Positions 44,071-52,295 of a stretch of DNA of 64,000 nt are shown here, piece by piece. The stretch comes from Caproicibacter fermentans (GTDB lineage Bacteria; Bacillota; Clostridia; Oscillospirales; Acutalibacteraceae): assembly GCF_009746625.1 (NCBI RefSeq), contig NZ_VWXL01000053.1, forward strand, positions 62,001-126,000. Direction: 5' to 3'. The notes below the pieces were generated by a model, which searched no databases, was not told where the DNA came from, and worked only from the letters and a program-made list of their open reading frames with translations. The translations under genes and the position numbers were made by a program. The first letter of the stretch is position 1. Every line of letters starts with the position of its first letter.

Positions 44071-45333
44071 ATGAAAAAGCGGCGTGCCAAAGGCCTGCGC
44101 ATCGCGGGGAAGACCATACTTTTTCTATTGCTCTTTCTCTGTGTGGGCGCCGCGGCTTTCGGCTTTTACAGGATTGCCGACAAAGCTTTAGACCGCATGT
44201 TTCCCCCCGCCGGCGGAATCAAGGTGTCTCAGCCGTCCTCTCTCCCTTCCTCCTCGGCGGCGCTTTCTTCCCTATCCGCGGCCTCGGGAACGCAATACAA
44301 GCCGGTGAAAGGGCTTTTCTCGGCCTACAGCGAGGCGGCGCAGCGGCGCCTGACAAAAATGACAACCAGGGAAAAGGTGGGCCAGGTTTTCCTGATTACC
44401 TGTCCCGCGGCGGGACAGGTTAAGGTGATCGATGATTATCAGCCGTGCGGATACTGCCTGACGGCACGGGATTTTGAGGACAAAACGGCCGATCAGGTTC
44501 GCAAAACACTTGCTTCCTATCAGAATTCCAGTAAGATCAAAATGATTCTCTGCTGCGATGAAGAGGGCGGCACGGTGGTGCGCATCAGCAAGTTTCCCGC
44601 CCTTTCAGAGCAGAAATTCCGTTCCCCCCAGCAGATTTTTCATCAAAGCGGACTGGACGGAGTTAAACAGGACACGGAGAAGAAGTCCCGGCTGATGGAA
44701 TCACTTGGCCTGAATCTGAACCTGGCGCCGGTCTGCGACGTTTCCGTCAATCCGTCTGATTTTATCTATGCGCGCTCTTTTGGGCAGAACGCCGGGCAGA
44801 CCGCGGAATTTGTCACGGTTTCTGTGAAAGCCTACCGCGGCCAGGGGCTTGCCTGTACGCTCAAGCATTTTCCGGGGTACGGAAACAATGCGGACACTCA
44901 TACCGGCGTTGCGACGGACAAGCGCAGTTATCAGACCTTTCAGCAGTATGATTTTCTTCCGTTTCAGGCGGGAATTCAGGCGGGCGCGCCCTGTGTGATG
45001 GTCTGCCACAATATCGTCGAGTGCATGGATTCCAGAAATCCCGCGTCGCTGTCTCCGCAGGTGCACAGGATTCTAAGGGAAACGCTCGGCTTTTCCGGGG
45101 TCGTCATGACGGACAACCTCTCCATGAAGGGAGTAACGAACTTTCTGGACGGCAAAGATGCGGCTGTAAAGGCGTTTCAGGCGGGAAACGATCTTTTACT
45201 GACACCGGATATCAAAGACAGCTTCAACGCTCTGTACGCCGCCGTGGAGGACGGCACGATCAGCGCGGACAGGCTTAACGATTCCGTGCTGCGCATCCTT
45301 GCGTGGAAATACAGCATGGGAATGCTTTCGTAA
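44071..45333 (+). CDS. Membrane-anchored GH3 glycosidase (NagZ-like)
   Basis: 420 residues. One N-terminal membrane segment (about 10-32), then a Ser/Ala-rich linker and a GH3 N-terminal domain. The loop KHFPGYGNNADTHTG has the Lys-His-Phe-Pro-Gly signature of beta-N-acetylhexosaminidases, including the catalytic Asp-x-His, and VVMTDNLSMKGV supplies the nucleophile Asp. It probably acts outside the cell on peptidoglycan amino sugars. It starts 25 bases after glgA, with GGGAGGG before the ATG, so it is likely co-transcribed with the glycogen genes although its substrate differs. Confidence 0.9.
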   Translation: MKKRRAKGLRIAGKTILFLLLFLCVGAAAFGFYRIADKALDRMFPPAGGIKVSQPSSLPSSSAALSSLSAASGTQYKPVKGLFSAYSEAAQRRLTKMTTREKVGQVFLITCPAAGQVKVIDDYQPCGYCLTARDFEDKTADQVRKTLASYQNSSKIKMILCCDEEGGTVVRISKFPALSEQKFRSPQQIFHQSGLDGVKQDTEKKSRLMESLGLNLNLAPVCDVSVNPSDFIYARSFGQNAGQTAEFVTVSVKAYRGQGLACTLKHFPGYGNNADTHTGVATDKRSYQTFQQYDFLPFQAGIQAGAPCVMVCHNIVECMDSRNPASLSPQVHRILRETLGFSGVVMTDNLSMKGVTNFLDGKDAAVKAFQAGNDLLLTPDIKDSFNALYAAVEDGTISADRLNDSVLRILAWKYSMGMLS

Positions 45334-45343
45334 AGGTCTGAAA

Positions 45344-45380
45344 AAGCCGGAGCGCTGCGCGCTCCGGCTTCATTTTGCCC
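45344..45380 (+). terminator. Terminator of the glycogen/GH3 operon
   Basis: A 12-bp stem (AAGCCGGAGCGC / GCGCTCCGGCTT, 3-base loop), followed by CATTTTG. Confidence 0.85.
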
Positions 45381-45427
45381 AATTTTGGCCTTTGCCGTTT
45401 TCAAACGATAAAGGCCGTGCTATAATT

Positions 45428-46132
45428 TTATTTGATTTGTTTTTTTGCTCCCATCCGCAATTCCGAATTCTGAATCAGGTTGAAGAGCGAAGAGGCAAAC
45501 AGGGGATATTCCGAGGACAGCTTTTCGGGGGAAAGGGAAGGCAGCGCGTTTTTATCCACACCCTCCATCTCATCGACCTTATCGCCGGAAATCAGGCATT
45601 CCGCGTTGGACAGCGAGATCTGCTGCGCCGCTGCGGACCGGCCTGCGCCAAGCTTTAAGGGCACCGAGAAAAGCCCCTGCGGATTTTTAAGGTTCGCGGA
45701 ATACAGCATCCGGAACACCTTGTAAACGGAAAGATTCAGATAGGCGGAAATTTCCATGGTCAAAGCTTTGTTTCCGCATTTCTGCAAAATTCCGAAAATA
45801 ATATTCAGGGAATTTGCGATCAGTTTTTTATTCAGTACCGGCAGCAGGCTCCCGCGCAGGGTGTTTTCTTTGCCCACCGCATCCGGCTCGGGGATATCCT
45901 CCACAGAAATCGTTGCTCCGCTGCGGTGCGGCGTCCTGCCCAGCAGGTAGTCGCAGGATACGCTGTAGTAGTCCGCGACCCGGACTACAAAGTCAAGTCC
46001 GCATTCACGGATTCCCTTTTCGTAATGGGAAAGCAGCGCCTGAGAAACGCCGAGGTCCCCGGCGGCTCTTTTCTGGCTGTATCCTCGTTCCTTGCGCAGT
46101 AAAGTAATAATCCGGGCAAAATTGTTGTTCAT
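45428..46132 (-). CDS. XRE-family helix-turn-helix regulator
   Basis: 234 residues from ATG 46132 (MNNNFARIITLLRKERG), with AGGGGATAG upstream. The N-terminal HTH (about 5-60) reads GYSQKRAAGDLGVSQALLSHYEKGIRECGLDFVVRVADYY, as in SinR/Xre-type repressors. The C-terminal about 140 residues are unlike common effector domains and match nothing I recognise. Divergent from the phosphatase gene. Targets unknown. Confidence 0.9.
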   Translation of the reverse strand: MNNNFARIITLLRKERGYSQKRAAGDLGVSQALLSHYEKGIRECGLDFVVRVADYYSVSCDYLLGRTPHRSGATISVEDIPEPDAVGKENTLRGSLLPVLNKKLIANSLNIIFGILQKCGNKALTMEISAYLNLSVYKVFRMLYSANLKNPQGLFSVPLKLGAGRSAAAQQISLSNAECLISGDKVDEMEGVDKNALPSLSPEKLSSEYPLFASSLFNLIQNSELRMGAKKQIK

Positions 46133-46175
46133 TTGACTATCCCCTGTCGAATCCTGTATAATAAACGCAATGTAA

Positions 46176-46204
46176 AGTATACAATAGATATAACAATTTG
46201 TAAA
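46176..46204 (-). promoter_or_regulatory. Promoter of the XRE regulator gene
   Basis: Minus strand TTTACA, 17-base spacer, TATACT, about 45 bases before the start codon. The spacer contains the near-palindrome TATCTATTGTATA, possibly an autoregulatory operator. Confidence 0.65.
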
Positions 46205-46285
46205 GCCGCTAGATATCGTGCCGGGACTTCCGATATTTTCCGTATCTTGAGCAAAACGGCAGGGGCGGCGCTGAAGGAGAGCATT

Positions 46286-47029
46286 ATGAAATCCTATACC
46301 GTTCATCTGATCCGCCATGGAACGACAGAAGGAAACGAGCAGGGCAGATATATCGGTTCAACGGACCTGCCTGTTTCCGAACACGGGGCGGAGCATCTTC
46401 GCGCTTTGCGGGAAAAACACCCATACCCTCAGGCTCAGGCGTATCTCTGCAGCCCGCTGCGCCGCTGCACCGACACAATGAAGATCTTATATCCGGATGC
46501 CAAACCGATTCTGATCCCCGATCTGCGGGAATGTGATTTTGGGGACTGGGAGGGAAAAACGGCGGAAGAAATCGCGCGGGAAGACGGCCGTTTCCGCCGG
46601 TGGATCGCCGGAAACGGGGAACCGGTCACGCCGCCGAACGGAGAGGACGGCGCGGCGTTTTCCCGGCGGGTCTGCGCGGCGTTTGAAAAGATTGTGGAAG
46701 GTCTGATGCGTTCCGGCATGACTTCCGCGGTACTTGTGGCGCACGGCGGGGTGCTGATGAGCATTCTTGCAGCATACGGGCTTCCGCGCGCCGAGTTTTA
46801 CGACTGGATCACCGAGCCGGGCTGCGGATATTCCATGAGGATCATTCCAGGTTTGTGGATGCGGTCCAGAGTGGGAGAGGTCTATGCGGAGATTCCGCCC
46901 AGGCCGCAGAAGGACGGGGACGACAATGATAGAATTCTGGTTGACCTTGCGCGGGAAGCGGCCGACCGCGCGTTTGGGAAGCGGGACGAAGCGGACAGGG
47001 CCGGCAACCAGGAGAAAAAAGAAAAATGA
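46286..47029 (+). CDS. Histidine phosphatase family protein
   Basis: 247 residues from ATG 46286 (MKSYTVHLIRHGTTEGN), with GGAG upstream. The RHG phosphohistidine motif, LRECDFGDWEGKTAEEI and the second His in VLVAHGGVLMSIL show the phosphoglycerate mutase/acid phosphatase superfamily. The substrate is not apparent; CobC-like and general sugar-phosphate phosphatases share these motifs. The C-terminus is highly charged. Its stop overlaps the start of a 34-codon fragment. Confidence 0.92.
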   Translation: MKSYTVHLIRHGTTEGNEQGRYIGSTDLPVSEHGAEHLRALREKHPYPQAQAYLCSPLRRCTDTMKILYPDAKPILIPDLRECDFGDWEGKTAEEIAREDGRFRRWIAGNGEPVTPPNGEDGAAFSRRVCAAFEKIVEGLMRSGMTSAVLVAHGGVLMSILAAYGLPRAEFYDWITEPGCGYSMRIIPGLWMRSRVGEVYAEIPPRPQKDGDDNDRILVDLAREAADRAFGKRDEADRAGNQEKKEK

Positions 47030-47130
47030 ACGGGGATGTGCTGACGGTATCGGTTGTTACGATGAACGCCGCGTGGGAGGAGAAAAGGCAAAATACCGAA
47101 CTTGCGCAGACGCTTCCGTTTTGTAAATAA
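47026..47130 (+). pseudogene. 34-codon frame overlapping the phosphatase, possible nitrilase-family remnant
   Basis: The ATG at 47026 shares ATGA with the phosphatase stop and the frame ends at TAA 47130. The product begins MNGDVLTVSVVTMNAAWEE, which faintly resembles the first strand of carbon-nitrogen hydrolases (V-x-x-V-x-M-N-x-x-W-x-x-K). It then stops, before the catalytic Glu such an enzyme would need. Either a short coupled peptide or the stub of a lost gene. Confidence 0.35.
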
Positions 47131-47142
47131 CCGTCTTTTTGG

Positions 47143-47181
47143 AAAAGGCCCTCGCGGCAGCCGGAAGGCGCCGCGAGGGCC
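47143..47181 (-). terminator. Terminator after dCMP deaminase
   Basis: A 12-bp stem (GGCCCTCGCGGC / GCCGCGAGGGCC) with an 11-base loop, followed on the minus strand by TTTTCC. Confidence 0.75.
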
Positions 47182-47198
47182 GATGCTTTCAATAGCGG

Positions 47199-47687
47199 TC
47201 AGTACCCGAACGTTCCGGCGAGGGACTCGTCGTTTTCCACCCAATCCTGCACGTCCGTCACGGTGAAGTCGGAGGCTGTGTTTCTCGCCACGACACGGGT
47301 GATGCCCGCGTTAATGATCATCCGCTTGCACAGCGAACACGGAGCGGGGTGGGCAACGTAGTCGCCGGAGTCTGCCTCCCGGCCGACCAGGTAAAGCGTG
47401 GCGCCGATCATGTCCCCGCGCGAAGCGCTGATGATCGCGTTCATTTCCGCGTGGACGGAACGACACAGCTCATAACGTTCTCCGCGCGGAACTTTTAAGG
47501 ATTCCCGTACGCAGATTCCGGTATCGATGCAGTTTTTTCGGCCGCGCGGCGCGCCGGTGTAGCCGGTGGACACAATTTCGTCGTTTTTGACGATGATCGC
47601 GCCGAAATTGCGCCTCAGGCAGGTCCCCCGTTCCAGAACGGTCTCCGCAATGTCGAGATAATAATTTGCCTTGTCGGTGCGCTTCAT
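47199..47687 (-). CDS. dCMP/cytidine deaminase family protein
   Basis: 162 residues, matching dCMP deaminases (ComEB type). Zinc is bound by His79 in RSVHAEMNAI, with the catalytic Glu81, and by Cys117 and Cys120 in PAPCSLCKRM. An N-terminal RNFGAIIVKNDEIVSTGYTG is typical. It would convert dCMP to dUMP for thymidylate synthesis. Monocistronic, divergent from rsmA. Confidence 0.93.
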   Translation of the reverse strand: MKRTDKANYYLDIAETVLERGTCLRRNFGAIIVKNDEIVSTGYTGAPRGRKNCIDTGICVRESLKVPRGERYELCRSVHAEMNAIISASRGDMIGATLYLVGREADSGDYVAHPAPCSLCKRMIINAGITRVVARNTASDFTVTDVQDWVENDESLAGTFGY

Positions 47688-47744
47688 AAAAAGTCCTCCC
47701 AGTAAATCGCAGAAATGCTTGAAATGGAAATTCGGATCAGGGTA

Positions 47745-47753
47745 TGCTATAAT
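47745..47753 (+). promoter_or_regulatory. Extended -10 promoter of rsmA
   Basis: TGCTATAAT (extended -10), about 30 bases upstream of the rsmA start. No good -35 at normal distance. Confidence 0.6.
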
Positions 47754-47785
47754 AAAGGCAGAAGAGAGATCGGAGGATCAGCAAC

Positions 47786-48643
47786 ATGGAGTTGACGGAC
47801 CTTTCAACCATACAGGCGGTGCTGAAACGGCACGGCTTCCGCTTTTCAAAGTCTCTGGGCCAGAATTTTCTGATCGACCCGGCCGTCTGCCCGCGCATGG
47901 CGCGGGAGTGCGGAGCGGATGAAACCACAGGGGTGCTGGAAGTCGGCCCCGGTTTCGGGGTATTAACCCGCGAGCTTTCCGCGCGGGCCGGCCGGGTGGT
48001 CGCGGTGGAGCTGGATAAAGGCCTGCTGCCGGTCCTTGGGGAAACGCTGGGCTCCTGCCGGAATGTGGAGATTGTTCAGGGGGACGTGCTGAAACTGGAC
48101 CTCGCGGAGCTGTTGAAGGAAAAATTCGGCACAATGAAAATTTCGGTTTGCGCCAATCTGCCGTATTATATCACGTCGCCCGTGCTGATGCGGTTTCTGG
48201 AGGAACGGCTGCCCGTGTCCTCGCTGACGGTCATGGTGCAGAAGGAAGCGGCGCGGCGGCTGTGTGCTCCGCCGGGCAGCCGGGACTGCGGAGCCGTGAG
48301 CGCGGCGGTCAGCTACTATGCGAAACCGCAGATTCTGTTCGAAGTGCCCAGAACTTCGTTCTATCCGCGGCCGAATGTGGATTCCGCCGTGATCCGGCTG
48401 GACGTGCTCGACGGACCGGCGGTTCGGGTACTCAGTGAAAAAGGCTTTTTTGCCCTTGTCCGCGCGGCGTTCGGCAAACGGAGAAAAACGATTTTAAACT
48501 CCGTGTCTTCCGGGCTGGGACTTGAAAAGGAGCAGGTGCTCCGGGTGCTTCAGGATGTCGGAATTCCCCCCGCAACGCGGGCGGAGCGGCTGACCCTTCC
48601 GCAGCTGGCTGATTTTGCAAACGGACTGGAGGAACTGAAATGA
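47786..48643 (+). CDS. rsmA: 16S rRNA (adenine(1518)-N6/adenine(1519)-N6)-dimethyltransferase
   Basis: 285 residues. It dimethylates two adjacent adenines near the 3' end of 16S rRNA. SAM-binding motifs FSKSLGQNFLID and LEVGPGFGVLTREL and the catalytic NLPYYITSP are present. AGATCGGAGG-type ribosome site upstream. Its last four bases overlap the start of the small membrane protein gene. Confidence 0.96.
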   Translation: MELTDLSTIQAVLKRHGFRFSKSLGQNFLIDPAVCPRMARECGADETTGVLEVGPGFGVLTRELSARAGRVVAVELDKGLLPVLGETLGSCRNVEIVQGDVLKLDLAELLKEKFGTMKISVCANLPYYITSPVLMRFLEERLPVSSLTVMVQKEAARRLCAPPGSRDCGAVSAAVSYYAKPQILFEVPRTSFYPRPNVDSAVIRLDVLDGPAVRVLSEKGFFALVRAAFGKRRKTILNSVSSGLGLEKEQVLRVLQDVGIPPATRAERLTLPQLADFANGLEELK

Positions 48644-48879
48644 GCAATGAAAGACTCGCAATGCTTTTTTTCGACATCGGGCTTGTCCTCGCGATGATCT
48701 CCATGGTGATCGGGCCGTTCGGAATTACAAACTGGGCGCTGACGACCGGCGTGGTCGCCTGCTTTTTCGGGATTGCGTCCCTGTGCCTCGGTTTCCTGAG
48801 CTGGGACGAGTGGATGGAGCCGGAGCGGCCCTATTCCGGCCCGGACTCAGCCGAGCCTGGGGAAACGGCGGAGCATTGA
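48640..48879 (+). CDS. Small two-helix membrane protein, unknown
   Basis: 79 residues. Two hydrophobic segments (about 8-25 and 34-53), then an acidic Pro/Glu-rich tail. The ATGA overlap with rsmA predicts translational coupling. No family recognised. Confidence 0.75.
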   Translation: MSNERLAMLFFDIGLVLAMISMVIGPFGITNWALTTGVVACFFGIASLCLGFLSWDEWMEPERPYSGPDSAEPGETAEH

Positions 48880-48895
48880 TGCGGAGGCACGATGC

Positions 48896-50068
48896 TCAGT
48901 AGATGATCGCGCCGTATTTCGCGGCCAGCGGCTCCAATATTTCGCGTTCAATCTGACAATCGGAGTCAACGATCAGCCTGCCCTGAAAATACCGCAGCGC
49001 TGCGTCCAGAACCGTCGGAGTATCTGCATGAACCGCAATCGGCAGCCGGGTCATGCCGCCGACGGTGCCGAGCAGAACCGCGTCGTCCATGCCGGTTATT
49101 TCTACCAGCGCGGCGGTGACCTGTTCGTCGTCCAGATCAATCAGGTCGTCTTCAAGCGAACTGGTGCAGCGGATCGGTTCGCTTAGAATAATATCGTCGC
49201 CCAGGAAAAAGGCTTCCTGTTCAATGGCGGCGGCGTCGCAGTCCGGCTCTTCCGGCAGCATGGGGGGGCTGGAATCTTTTAGGATTTCCGCAAGGGCTTT
49301 CAGGTGTTCCGGCTCGGCCCCGGTCCCCGTTCCCAAGAATCCGACGCCCGCGTCTAAAAACGAAACGGCCGCCTCGGCCAGCTGCCGGGGAGACAGACCC
49401 GCGGCTTCAAGCCGGACGGCAAACGGCACCGCCGCGTGCTGCCGTGCGCGCCCAAACTGTTCGGCAAGGTCCGGCTCTGCGGTGCAGCAGAGTCCGACCG
49501 CGTCCGCCCCCATGGACTGAAGGGTGATCAGCCCAGGCAGAAGGCTTCCGCCGGTCATGGTATTCCCGTCGGAATCAACGGACATCAGCGCGATCACCGG
49601 AAGGCCGGTGGTTCGGGCGGCAAGCAGGGCGGCGCGAAGATCCGAAAGAGCGTGAAATCCTTCCAAAAGAAGGAAATCGGCTCCGCCTTCGTCCAGGGCC
49701 CTGATCTGTTCCCGGTATCCGTCAAAAATATCGTCAAAGTCGGATTCGCCGTGCGGCGGCACAAACAGACCGCTGGGGCCGATTGCTCCGCCCACGGGGA
49801 TTCCGGGCCGGGCGGCGCTGCGGGCGAGGTCAAGCAGCTGCCGGTTCAGTCCGGAGATGTCGCAGTCGGGCAGGCAGAACCGGTTCGCCGCCAGCGTGGG
49901 CGCGCGCAGAACCTGAGCCCCGGCGGCAAGAAATCCGCGCAGCAGATCCCTTGCCGCGTCCGGGTGCTCCGTAAGCCAGAGTTCTGGTTCGGCGCCGGCC
50001 GGCATTCCGGCGGCGTGAAAATCGGGAATCGGGTCCAGAAGAAGAGGAAGCCGATCAAGTAATTCCAT
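48896..50068 (-). CDS. Degenerate homocysteine S-methyltransferase-like protein with partial pterin-binding domain
   Basis: 390 residues. Residues 1-280 follow the homocysteine-methyltransferase fold: AIGPSGLFVPPHGE, GGADFLLLEGFHALSDLRAALLA and LQSMGADAVGLCC. The zinc-binding GGCCGT motif is replaced by GFLGTGTGAEPEHL, so two of three zinc cysteines are missing, and the N-terminal DGAMGTML is also altered. The last about 50 residues (MTRLPIAVHADTPTVLDAAL ... KYGAIIY) match the start of the MetH pterin-binding domain and then stop. It is probably not a normal methyltransferase. It may be a non-catalytic paralogue or a decaying, truncated bifunctional protein. Confidence 0.8.
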   Translation of the reverse strand: MELLDRLPLLLDPIPDFHAAGMPAGAEPELWLTEHPDAARDLLRGFLAAGAQVLRAPTLAANRFCLPDCDISGLNRQLLDLARSAARPGIPVGGAIGPSGLFVPPHGESDFDDIFDGYREQIRALDEGGADFLLLEGFHALSDLRAALLAARTTGLPVIALMSVDSDGNTMTGGSLLPGLITLQSMGADAVGLCCTAEPDLAEQFGRARQHAAVPFAVRLEAAGLSPRQLAEAAVSFLDAGVGFLGTGTGAEPEHLKALAEILKDSSPPMLPEEPDCDAAAIEQEAFFLGDDIILSEPIRCTSSLEDDLIDLDDEQVTAALVEITGMDDAVLLGTVGGMTRLPIAVHADTPTVLDAALRYFQGRLIVDSDCQIEREILEPLAAKYGAIIY

Positions 50069-50101
50069 TTTTCTTTCTTTACACCTGCATTTCTGAACGG
50101 C

Positions 50102-51796
50102 TCACATGCTTTCGGGAGCCGTGATTTTAAACATGGAAAGCACATTGCGAAGGACCGTCATGGTTGCGCGGCACAAGAAAAGCCGCGCCGCGGTTAAAGG
50201 CTCCTCTTCGCCCTTGACTCTGCGCATGTTGTAAAATTTATGGAACAATGTCGCAAGCTCGATGACATACCGCGTGATCCGCGCCGGATCGTAATTCTGC
50301 GCCGCGGCGACGATTTCGGAAGTAAACGAAGCAATATGGCGGATCAGCTCGATTTCTTCGGGCGAATTCAGCAGAGCCAGCTCCTCGTCCGTGCAGTCGC
50401 GCGGAAAGATTCCTTCCGCCGCCAGATTTTTCAGGATGCTGCAGATTCTCGCGTGCGCGTACTGGACGTAATAAACCGGGTTCTGGGAATCCTGCTGTAC
50501 GGCGAGGTCCAGATCGAATTCCATCTGGGAGGTGGCTTCGCGCAGGTTGAAGTAGAAACGCGCCGCGTCCACGGGAACCTCGTCCAGAAGATCGGCAAGC
50601 CCGATTGCCTTGCCGGTGCGCTTGCTCATACGGACGACTTCGCCGCCGCGCACCAGCCGGACCAGTTGGATCAGAACGACGTCCAGTTTGCCGCCGTCCA
50701 GCCCGACGGCGTCCATCGCGCCTTTCATCCGCGCGACGTGGCCGTGGTGGTCCGCGCCCCATACGTCGATGCAGCGGTCAAAGCCCCGTTTTGAGAATTT
50801 GTTGCGGTGATAGGCGATGTCCGCCGCAAAATAAGTCGGGTTTCCGTTCTGGCGGATCAGGACCTCGTCCTTTTCTGCGCCGAGCGCCGTCGCGCGGTAC
50901 CACAGCGCGCCGTCCTTTTCATAGGTCATGCCGCGGTTTTTCAGAAGATCGATTGTCTCCTGCAGCTCACCGTCTTCGTGAATCGTGCTTTCGCGGAACC
51001 AGACGTCGTAACGAATGCGGTATTTTTCCAGGTCTGTTTTCATCTTGCCGATATTTTTCGGAAGGGCGAAATCGACCAGTGCCCGGCGGCGTTCAGCGGA
51101 ATCCGCCTTGACAAAGCGGTCGCCGTTTTCGCCGGCGAACTCTTTTGCGCGCTCGCGGATATCGTCCCCCTGGTAGCCGTCTTCCGGAAACTCCACGGTT
51201 TCTTCCCCCAGATAAATCTGAAGATAGCGCGCTTCCAGCGAAGCCCCGAATTTTTCAATCTGGTTTCCGGCGTCGTTTACATAGAACTCCCGGGTGACGT
51301 CGTATCCGGCGGCGTCCAGAACGGAGGCGAGGCAGTCGCCCAGCGCTCCGCCGCGGGCGTTGCCCATGTGCATCGGTCCGGTGGGGTTGGCGGAAACAAA
51401 TTCCACCATGATTCTTTCCTTTTGACCGAAATCGCTGCGGCCGTAGCCGTCGCCGAGGGCGATTACGTCTTTTAAAACATCGGAGTAAAATTGACTTTTA
51501 AAAAAGAAATTCAGAAAGCCGGGTCCGGCAATTTCCGAACGGTCGAAATAGGTGCCGGAAAGGTCGATATGGTCCGCGATGGCCTGAGCAATTTTACGCG
51601 GGGGGAAGCGAAAGCTTTTCGCGCCGACCATGGCGGCGTTGGTTGCCCAGTCCCCATGCGTGCGGTCCGCGGGGATTTCAACGGTAAATTCGGGCAGGGG
51701 AGCTTTGGGCAGGGTCCCGCTCTCCATCGCCTTCTGCATGGCCTCGCGGATGGCGCCCCTCAGTTGTTCAGTTGCCTGCAGCGCTAATTTCGACAT
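50102..51796 (-). CDS. argS: Arginyl-tRNA synthetase
   Basis: 564 residues from ATG 51796 (MSKLALQATEQLRGAIREA); an AAGGAGG lies 12 bases upstream and AAGG is immediately adjacent, so the exact start is moderately sure. The class I motif appears as ANPTGPMHMGNARGG and the KMSKS loop as VVRMSKRTGKAI. The N-terminal tRNA-binding and C-terminal DALR domains are full length. It overlaps the DUF1934 gene by 29 bases, the same neighbourhood (ywiB-argS) known from Bacillus. Confidence 0.95.
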   Translation of the reverse strand: MSKLALQATEQLRGAIREAMQKAMESGTLPKAPLPEFTVEIPADRTHGDWATNAAMVGAKSFRFPPRKIAQAIADHIDLSGTYFDRSEIAGPGFLNFFFKSQFYSDVLKDVIALGDGYGRSDFGQKERIMVEFVSANPTGPMHMGNARGGALGDCLASVLDAAGYDVTREFYVNDAGNQIEKFGASLEARYLQIYLGEETVEFPEDGYQGDDIRERAKEFAGENGDRFVKADSAERRRALVDFALPKNIGKMKTDLEKYRIRYDVWFRESTIHEDGELQETIDLLKNRGMTYEKDGALWYRATALGAEKDEVLIRQNGNPTYFAADIAYHRNKFSKRGFDRCIDVWGADHHGHVARMKGAMDAVGLDGGKLDVVLIQLVRLVRGGEVVRMSKRTGKAIGLADLLDEVPVDAARFYFNLREATSQMEFDLDLAVQQDSQNPVYYVQYAHARICSILKNLAAEGIFPRDCTDEELALLNSPEEIELIRHIASFTSEIVAAAQNYDPARITRYVIELATLFHKFYNMRRVKGEEEPLTAARLFLCRATMTVLRNVLSMFKITAPESM

Positions 51797-52229
51797 CCTT
51801 GTTGTTTGCCTCCTTGATGGTGATGAAAATCTCGTTCTGGCTGGAGAGGCTGGAGTTGATGTCCAGCGTGTAGCTGACTTCCAGTTTTCCGCCCAGATCA
51901 TTGAGTTCGGACTGAACCCGGCTGGTAAAAACGCCGATCATCATGTTGCCGAACTCGGTGTCGTACTGGCAAAGGTGGCGCTTGCCGCGTTCCAGAATCA
52001 GGCGGGTGCTGTCTTCACCGCCGCGCATCAGCGTCACCTTGTTTCCTCCGTCTACTTTCAGGATGGACGTTCTCGTTGTGTTTTTATCCTCGGATGTGTA
52101 TTCCTTATACACGATATAACGGCTGTCGCCTCGTCGGACATAGGAACCGAACGTGGTCAGTTCCACTTCTCCGGTCTCGTCGTCGACTCTCTGGCGTCCT
52201 TTGATCGATATCAAATAGTTTTCCTGCAT
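51768..52229 (-). CDS. DUF1934 (YwiB-like) protein
   Basis: 153 residues. A small calycin-like beta-barrel family: begins MQENYLISIKGRQ and carries GEVELTTFGSYVRRG and YTLDINSS. Function unknown. Directly upstream of argS on the same strand, as in Bacillus subtilis. Its 3' end overlaps the argS start. Confidence 0.88.
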   Translation of the reverse strand: MQENYLISIKGRQRVDDETGEVELTTFGSYVRRGDSRYIVYKEYTSEDKNTTRTSILKVDGGNKVTLMRGGEDSTRLILERGKRHLCQYDTEFGNMMIGVFTSRVQSELNDLGGKLEVSYTLDINSSLSSQNEIFITIKEANNKDVEISAAGN

Positions 52230-52295
52230 TCTATACTCCTATAGATAAGTAATTGGTGATTCCGTTCCCGCCCGTTTCGTTCCATGAGGAACGGT

